Shown: positions 53,535-62,382 of the stretch, one piece after another
Layout of the letters: the number at the start of each line of letters is the position of its first letter
Numbering within the stretch: the stretch's first letter is position 1
Assembly (NCBI RefSeq): GCF_000184745.1
Contig: NC_014931.1
Span: forward strand, 4,712,001-4,776,000
Length of the DNA: 64,000 nt
Direction of reading: 5' to 3'
Source of the DNA: Variovorax paradoxus EPS
GTDB taxonomy: Bacteria > Pseudomonadota > Gammaproteobacteria > Burkholderiales > Burkholderiaceae_C
Program-made: the position numbers and the translations under genes
Notes under the pieces: generated by a model
Told to the model about the DNA's origin: nothing
Seen by the model: only the letters and a program-made list of their open reading frames with translations
Databases searched by the model: none

Positions 53535-53563
53535 ACTGTAAATAGTCTTTACCCGATCGTCAA
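53535..53563 (-). promoter_or_regulatory. Sigma-70-type promoter for the 67-residue gene/tRNA array
   Basis: On the minus strand TTGACG (53563-53558) and TACAGT (53540-53535) are separated by 17 bases, five of six and four of six matches to the consensus. The region is AT-rich compared with the flanks. It points toward the small gene and, beyond its terminator, the tRNA array. Confidence 0.55.
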
Positions 53564-53591
53564 CAAGTTAGTCGATTATTTTCAACACGAA

Positions 53592-55049
53592 CTACGGCGC
53601 CTTGCGATCGAACAACGCCTGGTCGAAACGCAGCGTGATCACTTCCGTGTCGTCCGGGTTGCCCGGCACGCGTCCGTCCTCGGTCGGGAAGTTCGAGTCG
53701 ATGGCCACTGCCAGCGTGTGCTCGTCCACCACCTCGACGCTCTCGATCGAATCGAAAGGCATGCTGAACTTGCCATCGGCCACGCCGGCCAGCGGTCCGC
53801 CGATGTCCTTCGGATCGGAGATGTTCAGCAAGTCCACCAACAGCGTCTTCTTGAGCGCGCCATCGGCGTCCTTCACGTTCAGGTCGATCATGTACAGGCG
53901 CTTGACCACCGCCTTCGCACCGAACAGGCTGTCGCGCTCGATCAGCACGAAGCGGCTGCCGCCCACATGCGTCATGTCGCCGATCACGATCTGGTTGTCC
54001 TTGGCTGGACCGTCCTTCTTGTAGACCAGGTTCTTGCCGGTGTAGAGCATCGCGGCCGGATCGAACTCGAAGATATTCAGATAGCGCTCGTCATCAGCTA
54101 CGGGCCGAAGCGAGGCCAGCGAGGGCGCGGCTTCGGGCACCGCATAGAGCCGGCTGCGGTCGCCGTTGAACGCGAGGCTCTCGAAGCCGCGGCTCGCGAG
54201 CGAAGTGACGCTCGCGCCGTTGTTCATCACCTCGGGATTCGAAGGGCTGCGCAGGAACGGATGCGGCACGGGGTCGCTCATGAGCGTGCCATCCTTGTCG
54301 AAGTGCAGGATGTAAGGGCCGAACTCCTCGCCCACGAAGTAGGTGCCGTCGCTCGCGTGTGCAATCGATTCGACGTCGAGGTCGAAGCCCGTGAGCAGCC
54401 GTCCGCTGCGGATGCGCGCATCCACCGGCTTGCCGCTGTCGACCAGGTTGTTGCCCGAAACGGTCTGGTAGTTGGCGAAGTCGGCGGTGATCTTCAGGTC
54501 GACGCCCTTGCCGTCTTTCAGGAAGCCCTTGGCATCGTTGAAGTCGACGCGGCTGTTCAGCTTGATCGCGCCCGGCACGCTGGTGCCGTTCGACGCCGTA
54601 CGGAAGTCGATGCCGATGTTGTAGATGCCGATCACGAAGTCGGCCGAATTGCCCTTGCTGCCGTAGCCGTTGTCGGCCATGGCGGTCCAGGTGCCGTCGT
54701 CGTTCTTCAGCAGCGCGGAGAAGCCGGGAATCGGCTGGCCGTCGATGAAGGGCGGCGTGACGCCGAGCGCGGCGGTGATGAACTGCCCAGTCGTCGGGCC
54801 GGGCCAGCGCGCGGTGTCCGAGAGCGAAGCCCAGCCGGTCAGTTGGTGCGGCAACCCGGCGCCTTCTTGCGCAGGAGGCGGAGCCGGTGGTGCCGGGGCG
54901 GGAGCGGGCGCGGGTGCCGGCGGCGGTACCACGAATGGAAAACCACCACCTCCTCCGTCGCCGCCGCCGCCACATGCGGCGATCACGGTGCAGGCGGCAA
55001 CAGCCACCAGGCGGCGCTGCCAGATCGAATCGATGAATCCTCGGGTCAT
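53592..55049 (-). CDS. lipoprotein with esterase-like activity of phytase domain
   Basis: A 485-residue exported protein. The ATG at 55049 follows GAGGAGGG. The N-terminus has a lipoprotein signal (LVAVAACTVIAACGGGGDGG, lipobox IAAC with Cys near residue 26). A Pro/Ala-rich linker (about 38-60) follows. The rest matches the phytase-like esterase domain (PF13449 type): FSALLKNDDGTWTAMADNGY, FDLDVESIAHASDGTYFVGE, GFESLAFNGDRSRLYAVPEA and FVLIERDSLFGAKAVVKRLY. Phosphate ester hydrolysis in the envelope is the expected but unproven role. It is divergent from the SMP-30 gene. Confidence 0.88.
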   Translation of the reverse strand: MTRGFIDSIWQRRLVAVAACTVIAACGGGGDGGGGGFPFVVPPPAPAPAPAPAPPAPPPAQEGAGLPHQLTGWASLSDTARWPGPTTGQFITAALGVTPPFIDGQPIPGFSALLKNDDGTWTAMADNGYGSKGNSADFVIGIYNIGIDFRTASNGTSVPGAIKLNSRVDFNDAKGFLKDGKGVDLKITADFANYQTVSGNNLVDSGKPVDARIRSGRLLTGFDLDVESIAHASDGTYFVGEEFGPYILHFDKDGTLMSDPVPHPFLRSPSNPEVMNNGASVTSLASRGFESLAFNGDRSRLYAVPEAAPSLASLRPVADDERYLNIFEFDPAAMLYTGKNLVYKKDGPAKDNQIVIGDMTHVGGSRFVLIERDSLFGAKAVVKRLYMIDLNVKDADGALKKTLLVDLLNISDPKDIGGPLAGVADGKFSMPFDSIESVEVVDEHTLAVAIDSNFPTEDGRVPGNPDDTEVITLRFDQALFDRKAP

Positions 55050-55193
55050 GAATGCCCTCCTCGTTGTGTTGAAGCGAAGGCGGCAATCTATAAAGGCGCG
55101 GTGACGCATTCATGACGTCTCGATGAAACGTGCAAAGCGCGGCGGGAAGCCGCAAACTCGCAACCCCGCACACGCCAGCGCATGGAGACCCCG

Positions 55194-56123
55194 ATGCACA
55201 TCCGCGAACTCGCCACCGGCCTGCAATTCCCCGAAGGCCCGATCGCCATGGACGATGGCTCGGTGCTGCTGGTCGAAATCGCACGCGGCACGCTCTCGCG
55301 CGTGCGGCACGACGGACTGGTGCAGGTGGTGGCCGACCTCGGCGGTGGCCCGAACGGCGCGGCCATCGGGCCGGACGGCGCGGTCTACGTCTGCAACAAC
55401 GGCGGCTTCAAATGGCACACCGAGGCTGACGGCTGCCATCGCCCCGTGGGGCAGGCCGCGGACTATTCGGGCGGCCGCATCGAGCGCGTGAACCTGGCCA
55501 CCGGCCGCGCCGAGCGCCTGTTCGACACGGTCGAAGGCGGCGCGCTCTGCGGTCCCAACGACATCGTGTTCGATGCGCACGGCGGCTTCTACTTCACCGA
55601 CCTCGGCAAGACCCGCGAGCGCGACATGGACCGGGGCGGCCTCTTCTACGGCCACGCCGACGGCCGCGAAGCCCGCGTGATCGCGCGGCCGGTGATGACG
55701 CCCAACGGCATCGCGCTCTCACCCGATGGCGACACGCTCTACTACGCCGAGACCGAGGGCGCGCGCGTCTGGGCTTTCGACATCACCGCGCAGGGCCGCG
55801 TGCGCAAGGACGGCTGGCCTTCGCCGCATGGCGGCCGCATGCTCTGCGCCTCGCCGGGCGGTCACTACCAGCGCTTCGATTCGATGGCGGTCGATGCGCT
55901 GGGCAACCTGTGCGTGGCGACGCTGCTGCACGGCGGCATCAGCATCGTCGCGCCCGATGGCGGCTCGGTCGAGCACGTGCCGCTGCCCGACCGCTACACC
56001 ACCAACATCTGCTTCGGCGGGCGCGACCGGCGCACGGCCTACATCACGCTCTCGGGCAGCGGAAGGCTGATTGCCATCGACGACTGGCCGACGCCCGGGC
56101 TTGCGCTGAACTACGAGGCCTAG
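55194..56123 (+). CDS. SMP-30/gluconolactonase/LRE family protein
   Basis: A 309-residue beta-propeller hydrolase. The ATG at 55194 (MHIRELATGLQFPEGPIAMD) has a GGAG ribosome site at the proper distance; the ATG at 55182 is an alternative. Metal ligands are expected at the Glu of FPEGP, the Asn of CGPNDIVFDAHGGFYFTDLG, the Asn of VMTPNGIALSPDGDTLYYAE and a late Asp in FDSMAVDALGNL. Lactonase activity on a sugar acid is typical. The stop shares the palindrome CTAG with the converging membrane subunit gene. Confidence 0.92.
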   Translation: MHIRELATGLQFPEGPIAMDDGSVLLVEIARGTLSRVRHDGLVQVVADLGGGPNGAAIGPDGAVYVCNNGGFKWHTEADGCHRPVGQAADYSGGRIERVNLATGRAERLFDTVEGGALCGPNDIVFDAHGGFYFTDLGKTRERDMDRGGLFYGHADGREARVIARPVMTPNGIALSPDGDTLYYAETEGARVWAFDITAQGRVRKDGWPSPHGGRMLCASPGGHYQRFDSMAVDALGNLCVATLLHGGISIVAPDGGSVEHVPLPDRYTTNICFGGRDRRTAYITLSGSGRLIAIDDWPTPGLALNYEA

Positions 56124-57052
56124 GAAACGACCTGGTAATACAGGTTCTGCGGGTGCTTGGCCTGTGCAAAGAAGAACCAGCGCTCGGCCAGCAGGCCCGG
56201 CGCCTGCACCAGCACCGCGAGCAGCCACGGCAACACGGCCGCGCTCGCGAGGCCCCACGCCAGCAGCAGCGCAGGCAGCACGAAGGCAAACAGCAGGAAG
56301 CCGAGCTTGATGTTCTTCAGCGCGGCCAGCGATGCGCCATGAAAGAACTCCCGCGTATTGAACGACCCGGCCGACATGCCCATCGACTTCTGCACCAGCT
56401 TTTCCGTGCGGATGCCGGTGGCCGATTGCAGCGTCGACTTGTGGCGAATGCCCGCGTTACGCCGCAATGCCTGTCCGCGCGCGGCCCACGCCGCCAGCGT
56501 GGCGCCGAGCGCGTACGGTCCGAAGACCTGCACGAAGCGCGCCTCGCCGGCGACGGCCGCCATCGCGCAGGCCAGCACCAGCCCCGACGACAACCCGATC
56601 AGCGTGAAATTGACGATGGTGAGCGGATGCGCCCATTCCTCGATGAAGCGCAGGCACGCATAAATCATCGCGGTGCAGTACCAGAGCGCGACAGCACCGA
56701 ACAGCACCAGCACGGGCAGCAGCCACGACCACGGCGCGCCCACGCCGAAGCGCAGCGACAGCCACCACAGCGCCACCAGCGCGATGAAGGCCGGCAGCAC
56801 GATGACCTCGCGCGACATCCACGAGGTGCGCCACATCAGCACCGCGCGCCATGCGCGCGTCTTGCGGCCCAGGTGCATGAACGAGGCGGCGAGCCCCGCC
56901 ACAAGCAACACCTCGGCCAAGCCCAATGCGATCGTCAGAAAGCCCGGCGCCATCTCCAGACCGAACAGCGCACCGAGCGCCAGCGTGAACACAAGCCCCT
57001 GCGCCGCGCCGGCCAGCGTGGTGAAGAAAAGGATCGAGAACGCGGGATGCAT
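56120..57052 (-). CDS. DmsC/SoeC-type membrane anchor subunit
   Basis: A 310-residue integral membrane protein with about eight hydrophobic segments. It begins MHPAFSILFFTTLAGAAQGL, typical of the DmsC family that anchors molybdoenzymes and passes electrons to or from quinone. The block RTSWMSREVIVLPAFIALVA carries the conserved SREV motif. It is the last gene of the three-gene complex operon, four bases after the iron-sulfur subunit. In SoeABC complexes this subunit would deliver electrons from sulfite to quinone. Confidence 0.88.
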   Translation of the reverse strand: MHPAFSILFFTTLAGAAQGLVFTLALGALFGLEMAPGFLTIALGLAEVLLVAGLAASFMHLGRKTRAWRAVLMWRTSWMSREVIVLPAFIALVALWWLSLRFGVGAPWSWLLPVLVLFGAVALWYCTAMIYACLRFIEEWAHPLTIVNFTLIGLSSGLVLACAMAAVAGEARFVQVFGPYALGATLAAWAARGQALRRNAGIRHKSTLQSATGIRTEKLVQKSMGMSAGSFNTREFFHGASLAALKNIKLGFLLFAFVLPALLLAWGLASAAVLPWLLAVLVQAPGLLAERWFFFAQAKHPQNLYYQVVS

Positions 57053-57056
57053 GCCG

Positions 57057-57887
57057 TTACCCCTGCGCGTCCGTCGATTGCGTGATGCGGCGCGGAAGGT
57101 ACTGGTTGGCCGGGTTGGTCTCCCACTCCGGCATCAGTTGGTAGCCGCCGCGTTCGCGGATCGCCTTCGACACCTCGGAGTCCGGGTCCTTCACATCACC
57201 GAAGAGGCGCGCGCCCGTGGGGCAGGCCTTCACGCAGGCGGGCTTGCGGTCTTCCTTGGGCAGCAGCTCGTCGTAGATGCGGTCCACGCAGAGCGTGCAC
57301 TTGGTCATGACCTGGCGTTCTTCATCGAGCTCGCGCGCGCCGTAGGGACAGGCCCATGCGCAGTACTTGCAGCCGATGCACTTGTCGTAGTCGACGAGCA
57401 CGATGCCGTCTTCCTTGCGCTTGTAGCTCGCGCCGGTCGGACACACGGGCACACAGGGCGGGTCTTCGCAGTGCAGGCAGCTCTTGGGCAGGTGCACCGT
57501 CTCGGTCGCCGGAAAGGCGCCGGCCTCGTAGGTCTGCACGCGGTTGAAGAAGGTGCCGGTCGGGTTGGCGGCGTAAGGTCGCTCGTCGGCAAGCGGGCCG
57601 GCGCTGCCGGAGGTGTTCCATTGCTTGCACGAGGTCACGCAGGCGTGGCAGCCGACGCAGACGTTCAGGTCGATGACGAGGGCGAGTTGCTTGGCGAGCG
57701 TTTCGCCGGGCTCCGCGCGTTTGGAGGTATTGCTCCCTCCCCTTCCGGGGGAGGGTTGGGGTGGGGGCAGCGGCGCTTCTACTGGATGCCGCGCTTCGAT
57801 GAAGGCCGCCGTGCCCCCACCCCAGCCCTCCCCCGGAAGGGGAGGGAGCGAAACCGGGGCCATCAGGTCCTTGAGCCACTGCATCAT
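57057..57887 (-). CDS. 4Fe-4S iron-sulfur subunit (SoeB/DmsB-like) with in-frame repeat insertion
   Basis: A 276-residue ferredoxin-type subunit. The ATG at 57887 overlaps the catalytic subunit's stop (ATGA). Four cysteine clusters are visible: CVGCHACVTSC (residues 77-87), CLHCEDPPCVPVC, CIGCKYCAWACPYG and CTLC...ACVKAC, enough for four [4Fe-4S] centres. Between MMQWLKDLMA and the first cluster, about 40 residues (PVSLPPLPGEGWGGG to LPPPQPSPGRGG) are encoded by a genomic inverted repeat (57732-57849) rather than by family sequence. The frame is kept, so the subunit may still work with a longer N-terminus. Without it the protein would be near the usual length of 230-240. Confidence 0.9.
   Translation of the reverse strand: MMQWLKDLMAPVSLPPLPGEGWGGGTAAFIEARHPVEAPLPPPQPSPGRGGSNTSKRAEPGETLAKQLALVIDLNVCVGCHACVTSCKQWNTSGSAGPLADERPYAANPTGTFFNRVQTYEAGAFPATETVHLPKSCLHCEDPPCVPVCPTGASYKRKEDGIVLVDYDKCIGCKYCAWACPYGARELDEERQVMTKCTLCVDRIYDELLPKEDRKPACVKACPTGARLFGDVKDPDSEVSKAIRERGGYQLMPEWETNPANQYLPRRITQSTDAQG
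57732..57849. repeat. Long G/C-rich inverted repeat element (CTCCCTCCCC family), copy 2, inside a gene
   Basis: 118 bases with nearly perfect 37-40 base arms: GCTCCCTCCCCTTCCGGGGG at the left and the complement ending GGGAGGGAGC at the right. The centre of about 40 bases is unique. It is related to the intergenic copy at 28647-28758. Here it is translated as PLPGEGWGGG and PPQPSPGRGG. Confidence 0.85.
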
Positions 57888-60823
57888 TTCTTGCCCCTCC
57901 CCGCAAAGTACGTCAACACACTCGCCGCCTTGCCCAGCACCCCAGGCACGCTCGGCATGCTCGCGATCTGCGGATAGCTCTCTTCCGGTTCGCCCGGTTC
58001 CGCCGGCCGTATGCGCACCCGCACGTCGTACCAGCCCGCCTGCCCGGTGATCGGATCGGAATTGCTGATGCGCCCGCTCGCCGTGCCCTCGCATGGCAAT
58101 TCCTCGCTGATCAGGTGATTGAGAAGGAAGCCCTTGCGCGCCTCATCCGAACCGGGTGCGAGCTGCCATGCGCCATCGGCCTTGCCGATCGCATTCCATG
58201 TCCACACCGTGCCGGGCTCCACCGCCTCGCTGTAGCGCAGCATGCAGCGCACCTTGCCCCACTGGCTCTCGACCCAGCACCAGCCGCCATCCGCAATACC
58301 CGCGGCCTGCGCGGTCAGTGGATTCACATGCAGGTAGTTGTGGCTGTGGATCTGCCGCAGCCACGCGTTCTGCGAATCCCACGAGTGGTACATCGCCATC
58401 GGCCGTTGCGTGAGTGCGTTGAGTGGATAGGCTTCCAGGTCGGTCGCGGCCTCCTCGAGCGGCGGATACCAGAACGGCAGCGGATCGAAGTAGGTGTCGA
58501 TGCGCTCACGCAGTGCATCGGGCGGCTGCCGCCCCGGGCTTTTGCCCTGCGCGGCGAGGCGAAAGCTCTGCAGCGTGTCGGAGTACAGCGCCAGCTGCAC
58601 CGGGTCGTTGCGCTGGCGCCAACCCTTGTCCTTCGCGAAATCGAGGTACTCCCGGTTCCAGTTGCGCATGTAGTGCATGGTCTCGGGCATGTGGTACTGG
58701 AACACGCAGTTGTTCGCTGCATAGGCCTCCCACTGCTTCGGATTCGGCGCGCCGCGCAGATGCTCGGTACCGTCCTTGCCGCGCCAGCCCATCAGAAAAC
58801 CGATGCCCGGTTGCGGCTCGAAGTTGACGACGAAGTCCGGATAGCCCGTGTACTTGCGCCCGCCCTCCGGCGTGGTGAACGCCGGAAACTTCAGCCGCGA
58901 CGCCAGCTCGATCAGCACCTCCTGGAAGGGCTTGCACTCGCCGGTCGGCGGCACCACGGGCACGCGCACCGAATCGACCGGCCCGTCGAACTCCGAGATC
59001 GGCCGATCGAGCATGCCCATCACGTCGTGCCGCTCCAGGTACGTGGTGTCGGGCAGCACGAGGTCGGAAAAAGCCACGGTCTCGCTCTGGAAGGCATCGC
59101 ACACCACGAGGAAGGGAATCATGTGCTCGCCCTTCTCGTCCTTGCGGTTGAGCATCTCGCGCACGCCCATGGTGTTCATGCTCGAATTCCACGCCATGTT
59201 GGCCATGAAAATCAGCAGCGTGTCGATACGGTAGGGGTCGCCCTTCACCGCGTTGGTGATCACGTTGTGCATGAGCCCGTGCGCCGACAGCGGGTGCTCC
59301 CACGAGAAGGCATGGTCGATGCGAATCGGCGAGCCGTCGGGGTTGATCGCCAGCTCTTCCGGGTTCGCCGGAAAGCCCAGCGGCGCGGCGTTGAGCGGCG
59401 TGTTCGGCTGGATCATTCCGGGGTCGTTGAACGCGCGGTAGTTCGGCACGATGTGGCGCGGATACGGCGCCTTGTGCCGAAAGCCGCCGGGCGCATCGAT
59501 GGTGCCGAGCACGCTCATCAGCACCGCGAGCGCGCGCACGGTCTGGAAGCCATTGGAGTGCGCCGCCAAGCCGCGCATCGCATGGAAGGCCACGGGCCGC
59601 GCCTGCGTGGTCGGGTGCTTCTTTCCCCACGCATCGGTCCACGGAATCGGCAGCTCGAAGGCCTGCTGCAGCGCGGTCTCGCCCATCTCGCGCGCGAGCT
59701 TGCGGATGCGCGCCGCATCGATGCCGGTGATGCCCTCTGCCCATTCGGGCGTGCAGAGCGCCACGCGCTCGCGCAGCAACTGGAACGACGGCGCGACGCG
59801 CGTGCCGTCGGCCAGCGTGTAGTGGCCTTCGAGCGCTGGGTCGCAGCCATCGGCGATGCCTTCGGGGTAGGCCGGCTTCACGCTGCCGCTGGCCTTGTCC
59901 CACACCAGCTTGTTGTGCGGGTTGCGCCCGTCGCCGGGCACACCACGCTCGGGGTCAAAAGCGAACAGCCCTTCGCGCTCGCAGTCGTCCAGCACCACGA
60001 GCTGCGGTGCATTGGTAAAGCGCTTGAGGAACGCATGGTCCACCAGCTCGTCGCCGATGAGCTCGTGCAGCAGCGCCATGAACAGCGCGCCGTCGGTGCC
60101 GGGCTTGATCGGAATCCACTCGTCCGCAATCGCCGAGTAGCCGGTGCGCACCGGGTTGATCGAGATGAAACGCCCACCCGCACGCTTGAACTTGCTGATC
60201 GCGATCTTCATCGGATTGCTGTGGTGGTCTTCGGCCGTGCCGATCATCACGAACAGCTTGGCGCGCTCCAGGTCGGGCCCGCCGAATTCCCAGAAGCTGC
60301 CGCCGATGGTGTAGATCATTCCCGCGGCCATGTTGACCGAGCAGAAGCCGCCGTGCGCCGCGTAGTTGGGTGTGCCGAACTGGCGTGCGAAGAGGCCTGT
60401 GAGTGCCTGCATCTGGTCGCGCCCGGTGAAGAGCGCGAACTTCTTCGGATCGGTCGCGCGGATCTTGCCGAGCCGCTCGGTCAGCATGTCGTAGGCGCGC
60501 TCCCAGCTGATGGGCTCGAACTCCCCCGCCCCGCGTTCGCTGCCGGCCTTGCGCAGCAGCGGCTGCGTGATGCGCGCAGGCGACACCTGCTTCATGATTC
60601 CCGAGGAGCCCTTGGCGCAGATCACGCCCTGGTTCAGCGGGTGGTCCGGGTTGCCATCGATGTAGCGAACCTCGGGGCCCTTCTCGCCTTCGCGCAGGTG
60701 CACGCGGATGCCGCAGCGGCAGGCGCACATGTAGCAGGTGGTGGTCTTGACCTCGGTGTCCGCCGTGGGCGTCGGCGCTTTGAGCGGATCGTGGACGGGC
60801 TCTTTGGACAGGAAACTGAACAC
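57884..60823 (-). CDS. molybdopterin oxidoreductase, probable sulfite dehydrogenase catalytic subunit (SoeA-like)
   Basis: A 979-residue DMSO-reductase-family molybdoenzyme. GTG start at 60823 behind AAAGGACC. The N-terminal [4Fe-4S] ligands are Cys30, Cys33, Cys37 and Cys69 (CYMCACRCG ... GVICAKG). The likely molybdenum ligand is Cys161 in AAHGGFCSVNMAAGM. No twin-arginine signal is present (MFSFLSKEPVHDPL), so it should face the cytoplasm as SoeA does. C-terminal cofactor-binding domain around NYLHVNPLTAQAAGIADGGW. Genes for FeS and DmsC-type subunits follow, and xsc lies 3 kb away, which makes cytoplasmic sulfite oxidation the best guess. Other substrates (formate, thiosulfate, DMSO) remain possible. 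Confidence 0.88.
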   Translation of the reverse strand: MFSFLSKEPVHDPLKAPTPTADTEVKTTTCYMCACRCGIRVHLREGEKGPEVRYIDGNPDHPLNQGVICAKGSSGIMKQVSPARITQPLLRKAGSERGAGEFEPISWERAYDMLTERLGKIRATDPKKFALFTGRDQMQALTGLFARQFGTPNYAAHGGFCSVNMAAGMIYTIGGSFWEFGGPDLERAKLFVMIGTAEDHHSNPMKIAISKFKRAGGRFISINPVRTGYSAIADEWIPIKPGTDGALFMALLHELIGDELVDHAFLKRFTNAPQLVVLDDCEREGLFAFDPERGVPGDGRNPHNKLVWDKASGSVKPAYPEGIADGCDPALEGHYTLADGTRVAPSFQLLRERVALCTPEWAEGITGIDAARIRKLAREMGETALQQAFELPIPWTDAWGKKHPTTQARPVAFHAMRGLAAHSNGFQTVRALAVLMSVLGTIDAPGGFRHKAPYPRHIVPNYRAFNDPGMIQPNTPLNAAPLGFPANPEELAINPDGSPIRIDHAFSWEHPLSAHGLMHNVITNAVKGDPYRIDTLLIFMANMAWNSSMNTMGVREMLNRKDEKGEHMIPFLVVCDAFQSETVAFSDLVLPDTTYLERHDVMGMLDRPISEFDGPVDSVRVPVVPPTGECKPFQEVLIELASRLKFPAFTTPEGGRKYTGYPDFVVNFEPQPGIGFLMGWRGKDGTEHLRGAPNPKQWEAYAANNCVFQYHMPETMHYMRNWNREYLDFAKDKGWRQRNDPVQLALYSDTLQSFRLAAQGKSPGRQPPDALRERIDTYFDPLPFWYPPLEEAATDLEAYPLNALTQRPMAMYHSWDSQNAWLRQIHSHNYLHVNPLTAQAAGIADGGWCWVESQWGKVRCMLRYSEAVEPGTVWTWNAIGKADGAWQLAPGSDEARKGFLLNHLISEELPCEGTASGRISNSDPITGQAGWYDVRVRIRPAEPGEPEESYPQIASMPSVPGVLGKAASVLTYFAGRGKK

Positions 60824-60905
60824 TGGCGGTCCTTTGTTTTCAAGCGGGGCAGCGCCGATGTTAGGGAGCCGCGATCAATCGGAAAAGCGGAGAATATCGC
60901 TCACC

Positions 60906-61838
60906 ATGACCGGAAAATCAGATCAACAGCTTCCTCAGCGCCTGCGCCTGAACCTGCGCCAGCTCGAGGTGTTCGTGGCCACGGCGCGCGGCGGCAGCAC
61001 CCGCGCGGCCGCCGATCGCGTGGCCCGTTCGCAGTCCGCTGCGAGCAGCGCGCTGGCCGATCTGGAGTCGTCCGTCGGCGTGCTGCTGTTCGACCGCATC
61101 GGCCGCCGGCTGGTGCTCAACGAAAACGGCCGCGCGCTGCTGCCCAAGGCGCAGGCGCTGCTCGACCAGGCGGGCGAGGTGCAGGCGCTCTTCAGCGGCG
61201 AGCATGCGGCGCCGCTGCGCGTGGCGGCCAGCTTCACCATCGGCGAATACCTGCTGCCCGAGCGCGTGTCGCAATGGACCGCGCTGCATCCGCAGAGCCA
61301 GGTGCACCTGCACATCGCAAACACGCGCGACGTGATCGAAGCGGTGGCCGGTTTCGAGGTGGACGTGGGCTTCATCGAAGGCCCGCAGACGCACCCCGAT
61401 CTCGTGGTGCGCGCATGGCGCGAAGACGAGTTGGTCATCGTCGCCGCGCCGGGCCATGCGCTTGCGAACCGCATCGCCACGCACCGCCAGCTCTCGCAGG
61501 CCACCTGGGTTCTGAGAGAGCTGGGCTCGGGCACGCGGCAGGTCACCGATGCGTGGCTGATCCAGAACCTGGAGCAGGTGCAGGTGGGCTTCGAACTCGG
61601 CAGCACCGAAGCCATCAAGCGCGTGGTGGCCTCGGGCACGGCCCTGGCCTGCCTCTCGCGCTACACGGTGGCGCAAGCACTGGAAGACGGGCATCTCGTC
61701 GAGTTGCGCACGCGGCTGCCCGCAGGCATGCGGCGGCTCGCGACGGTGATGCACCGCGACAAATTGCTGGGGCGTGCGACGGCCGATTTCCTTCGGCACT
61801 GCGGCGCGACCGTGCCTCGTGCTTCTGCAGGACGCTGA
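60906..61838 (+). CDS. LysR-family transcriptional regulator (CysL/CbbR-like)
   Basis: A 310-residue LysR protein, divergent from the molybdoenzyme gene with 82 bases between. N-terminal helix-turn-helix: LRLNLRQLEVFVATARGGST, then SQSAASSALADLESSVGVLL. The effector domain begins at APLRVAASFTIGEYLLPERV, a sequence typical of the CbbR/CysL group. It most likely controls the soe-like operon and perhaps the ackA-xsc genes, sensing a sulfur intermediate. The exact ligand is unknown. Confidence 0.9.
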   Translation: MTGKSDQQLPQRLRLNLRQLEVFVATARGGSTRAAADRVARSQSAASSALADLESSVGVLLFDRIGRRLVLNENGRALLPKAQALLDQAGEVQALFSGEHAAPLRVAASFTIGEYLLPERVSQWTALHPQSQVHLHIANTRDVIEAVAGFEVDVGFIEGPQTHPDLVVRAWREDELVIVAAPGHALANRIATHRQLSQATWVLRELGSGTRQVTDAWLIQNLEQVQVGFELGSTEAIKRVVASGTALACLSRYTVAQALEDGHLVELRTRLPAGMRRLATVMHRDKLLGRATADFLRHCGATVPRASAGR

Positions 61839-61860
61839 TTCCATTTCCAATCACCCCCAG

Positions 61861-62340
61861 CCCGTTCACGCTGAGCTTGTCGAAGCGCCGCGCAAGGCTT
61901 CGACAAGCTCAGCCCGAACGGTTTCTGATTCTTGGTCGATGGACCTCCAGCGCTAATACCCCAACCCGTTCACGCTGAGCTTGTCGAAGCGCCGCGCAAG
62001 GCTTCGACAGGCTCAGCCCGAACGGTTTCTGATTCTTGGTCTATGGACCTCCAACGCTGATACCCCCAACCCGTTCACGCTGAGCTTGTCGAAGCGCCGC
62101 GCAAGGCTTCGACAGGCTCAGCCCGAACGGTTTCTGATTCTTTGTCGATGGACCTCCAGCGCTGATACCCCCAACCCGTTCACGCTGAGCTTGTCGAAGC
62201 GCTACGCAAGGCTTCGACAGGCTCGGCCCGAACGGTTTCTGATTCTTGGTCGATGGACCTCCAGCGCTGATACCCCCAGCCCGTTCACGCTGAGCTTGTC
62301 GAAGCGCCGCGCAAGGCTTCGACAGGCTCAGCCCGAACGG
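61861..62340. repeat. Tandem array of about 105-bp units carrying inverted repeats
   Basis: Four complete units start at 61861, 61965, 62070 and 62175 and a partial fifth at 62280. Each begins CCCGTTCACGCTGAGCTTGT, has a short centre (GCGCCGCGCAAGG, once GCGCTACGCAAGG) and the complementary arm GCTTCGACAGGCTCAGCCCG. A spacer of about 45 bases with CTGATTCTTGGTCGATGGAC is nearly identical in all. The inverted repeat core is the same as in the elements at 24381 and 24498. The array fills the gap between the LysR gene and the converging acetate kinase gene. Confidence 0.92.
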
Positions 62341-62382
62341 TTGGACTGGTTGGGCAGGGCTGGGTTCTTGTCAGGGCCTGAA

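Noticed and set aside
53098-53541. 147-codon plus-strand frame upstream of the tRNA array
   Set aside because: The promoter, ribosome site and terminator in this stretch all fit the minus-strand 67-residue gene instead.
58115-61978. 1287-codon plus-strand frame across the molybdoenzyme gene
   Set aside because: Antisense to the SoeA-like gene and then out of frame through the LysR gene; the product is Arg/His/Ala-rich without any motif.
61861-62340. Possible CRISPR array
   Set aside because: The units repeat every 105 bases, but the spacers between the inverted cores are nearly identical to one another, not unique, and no cas genes are present.
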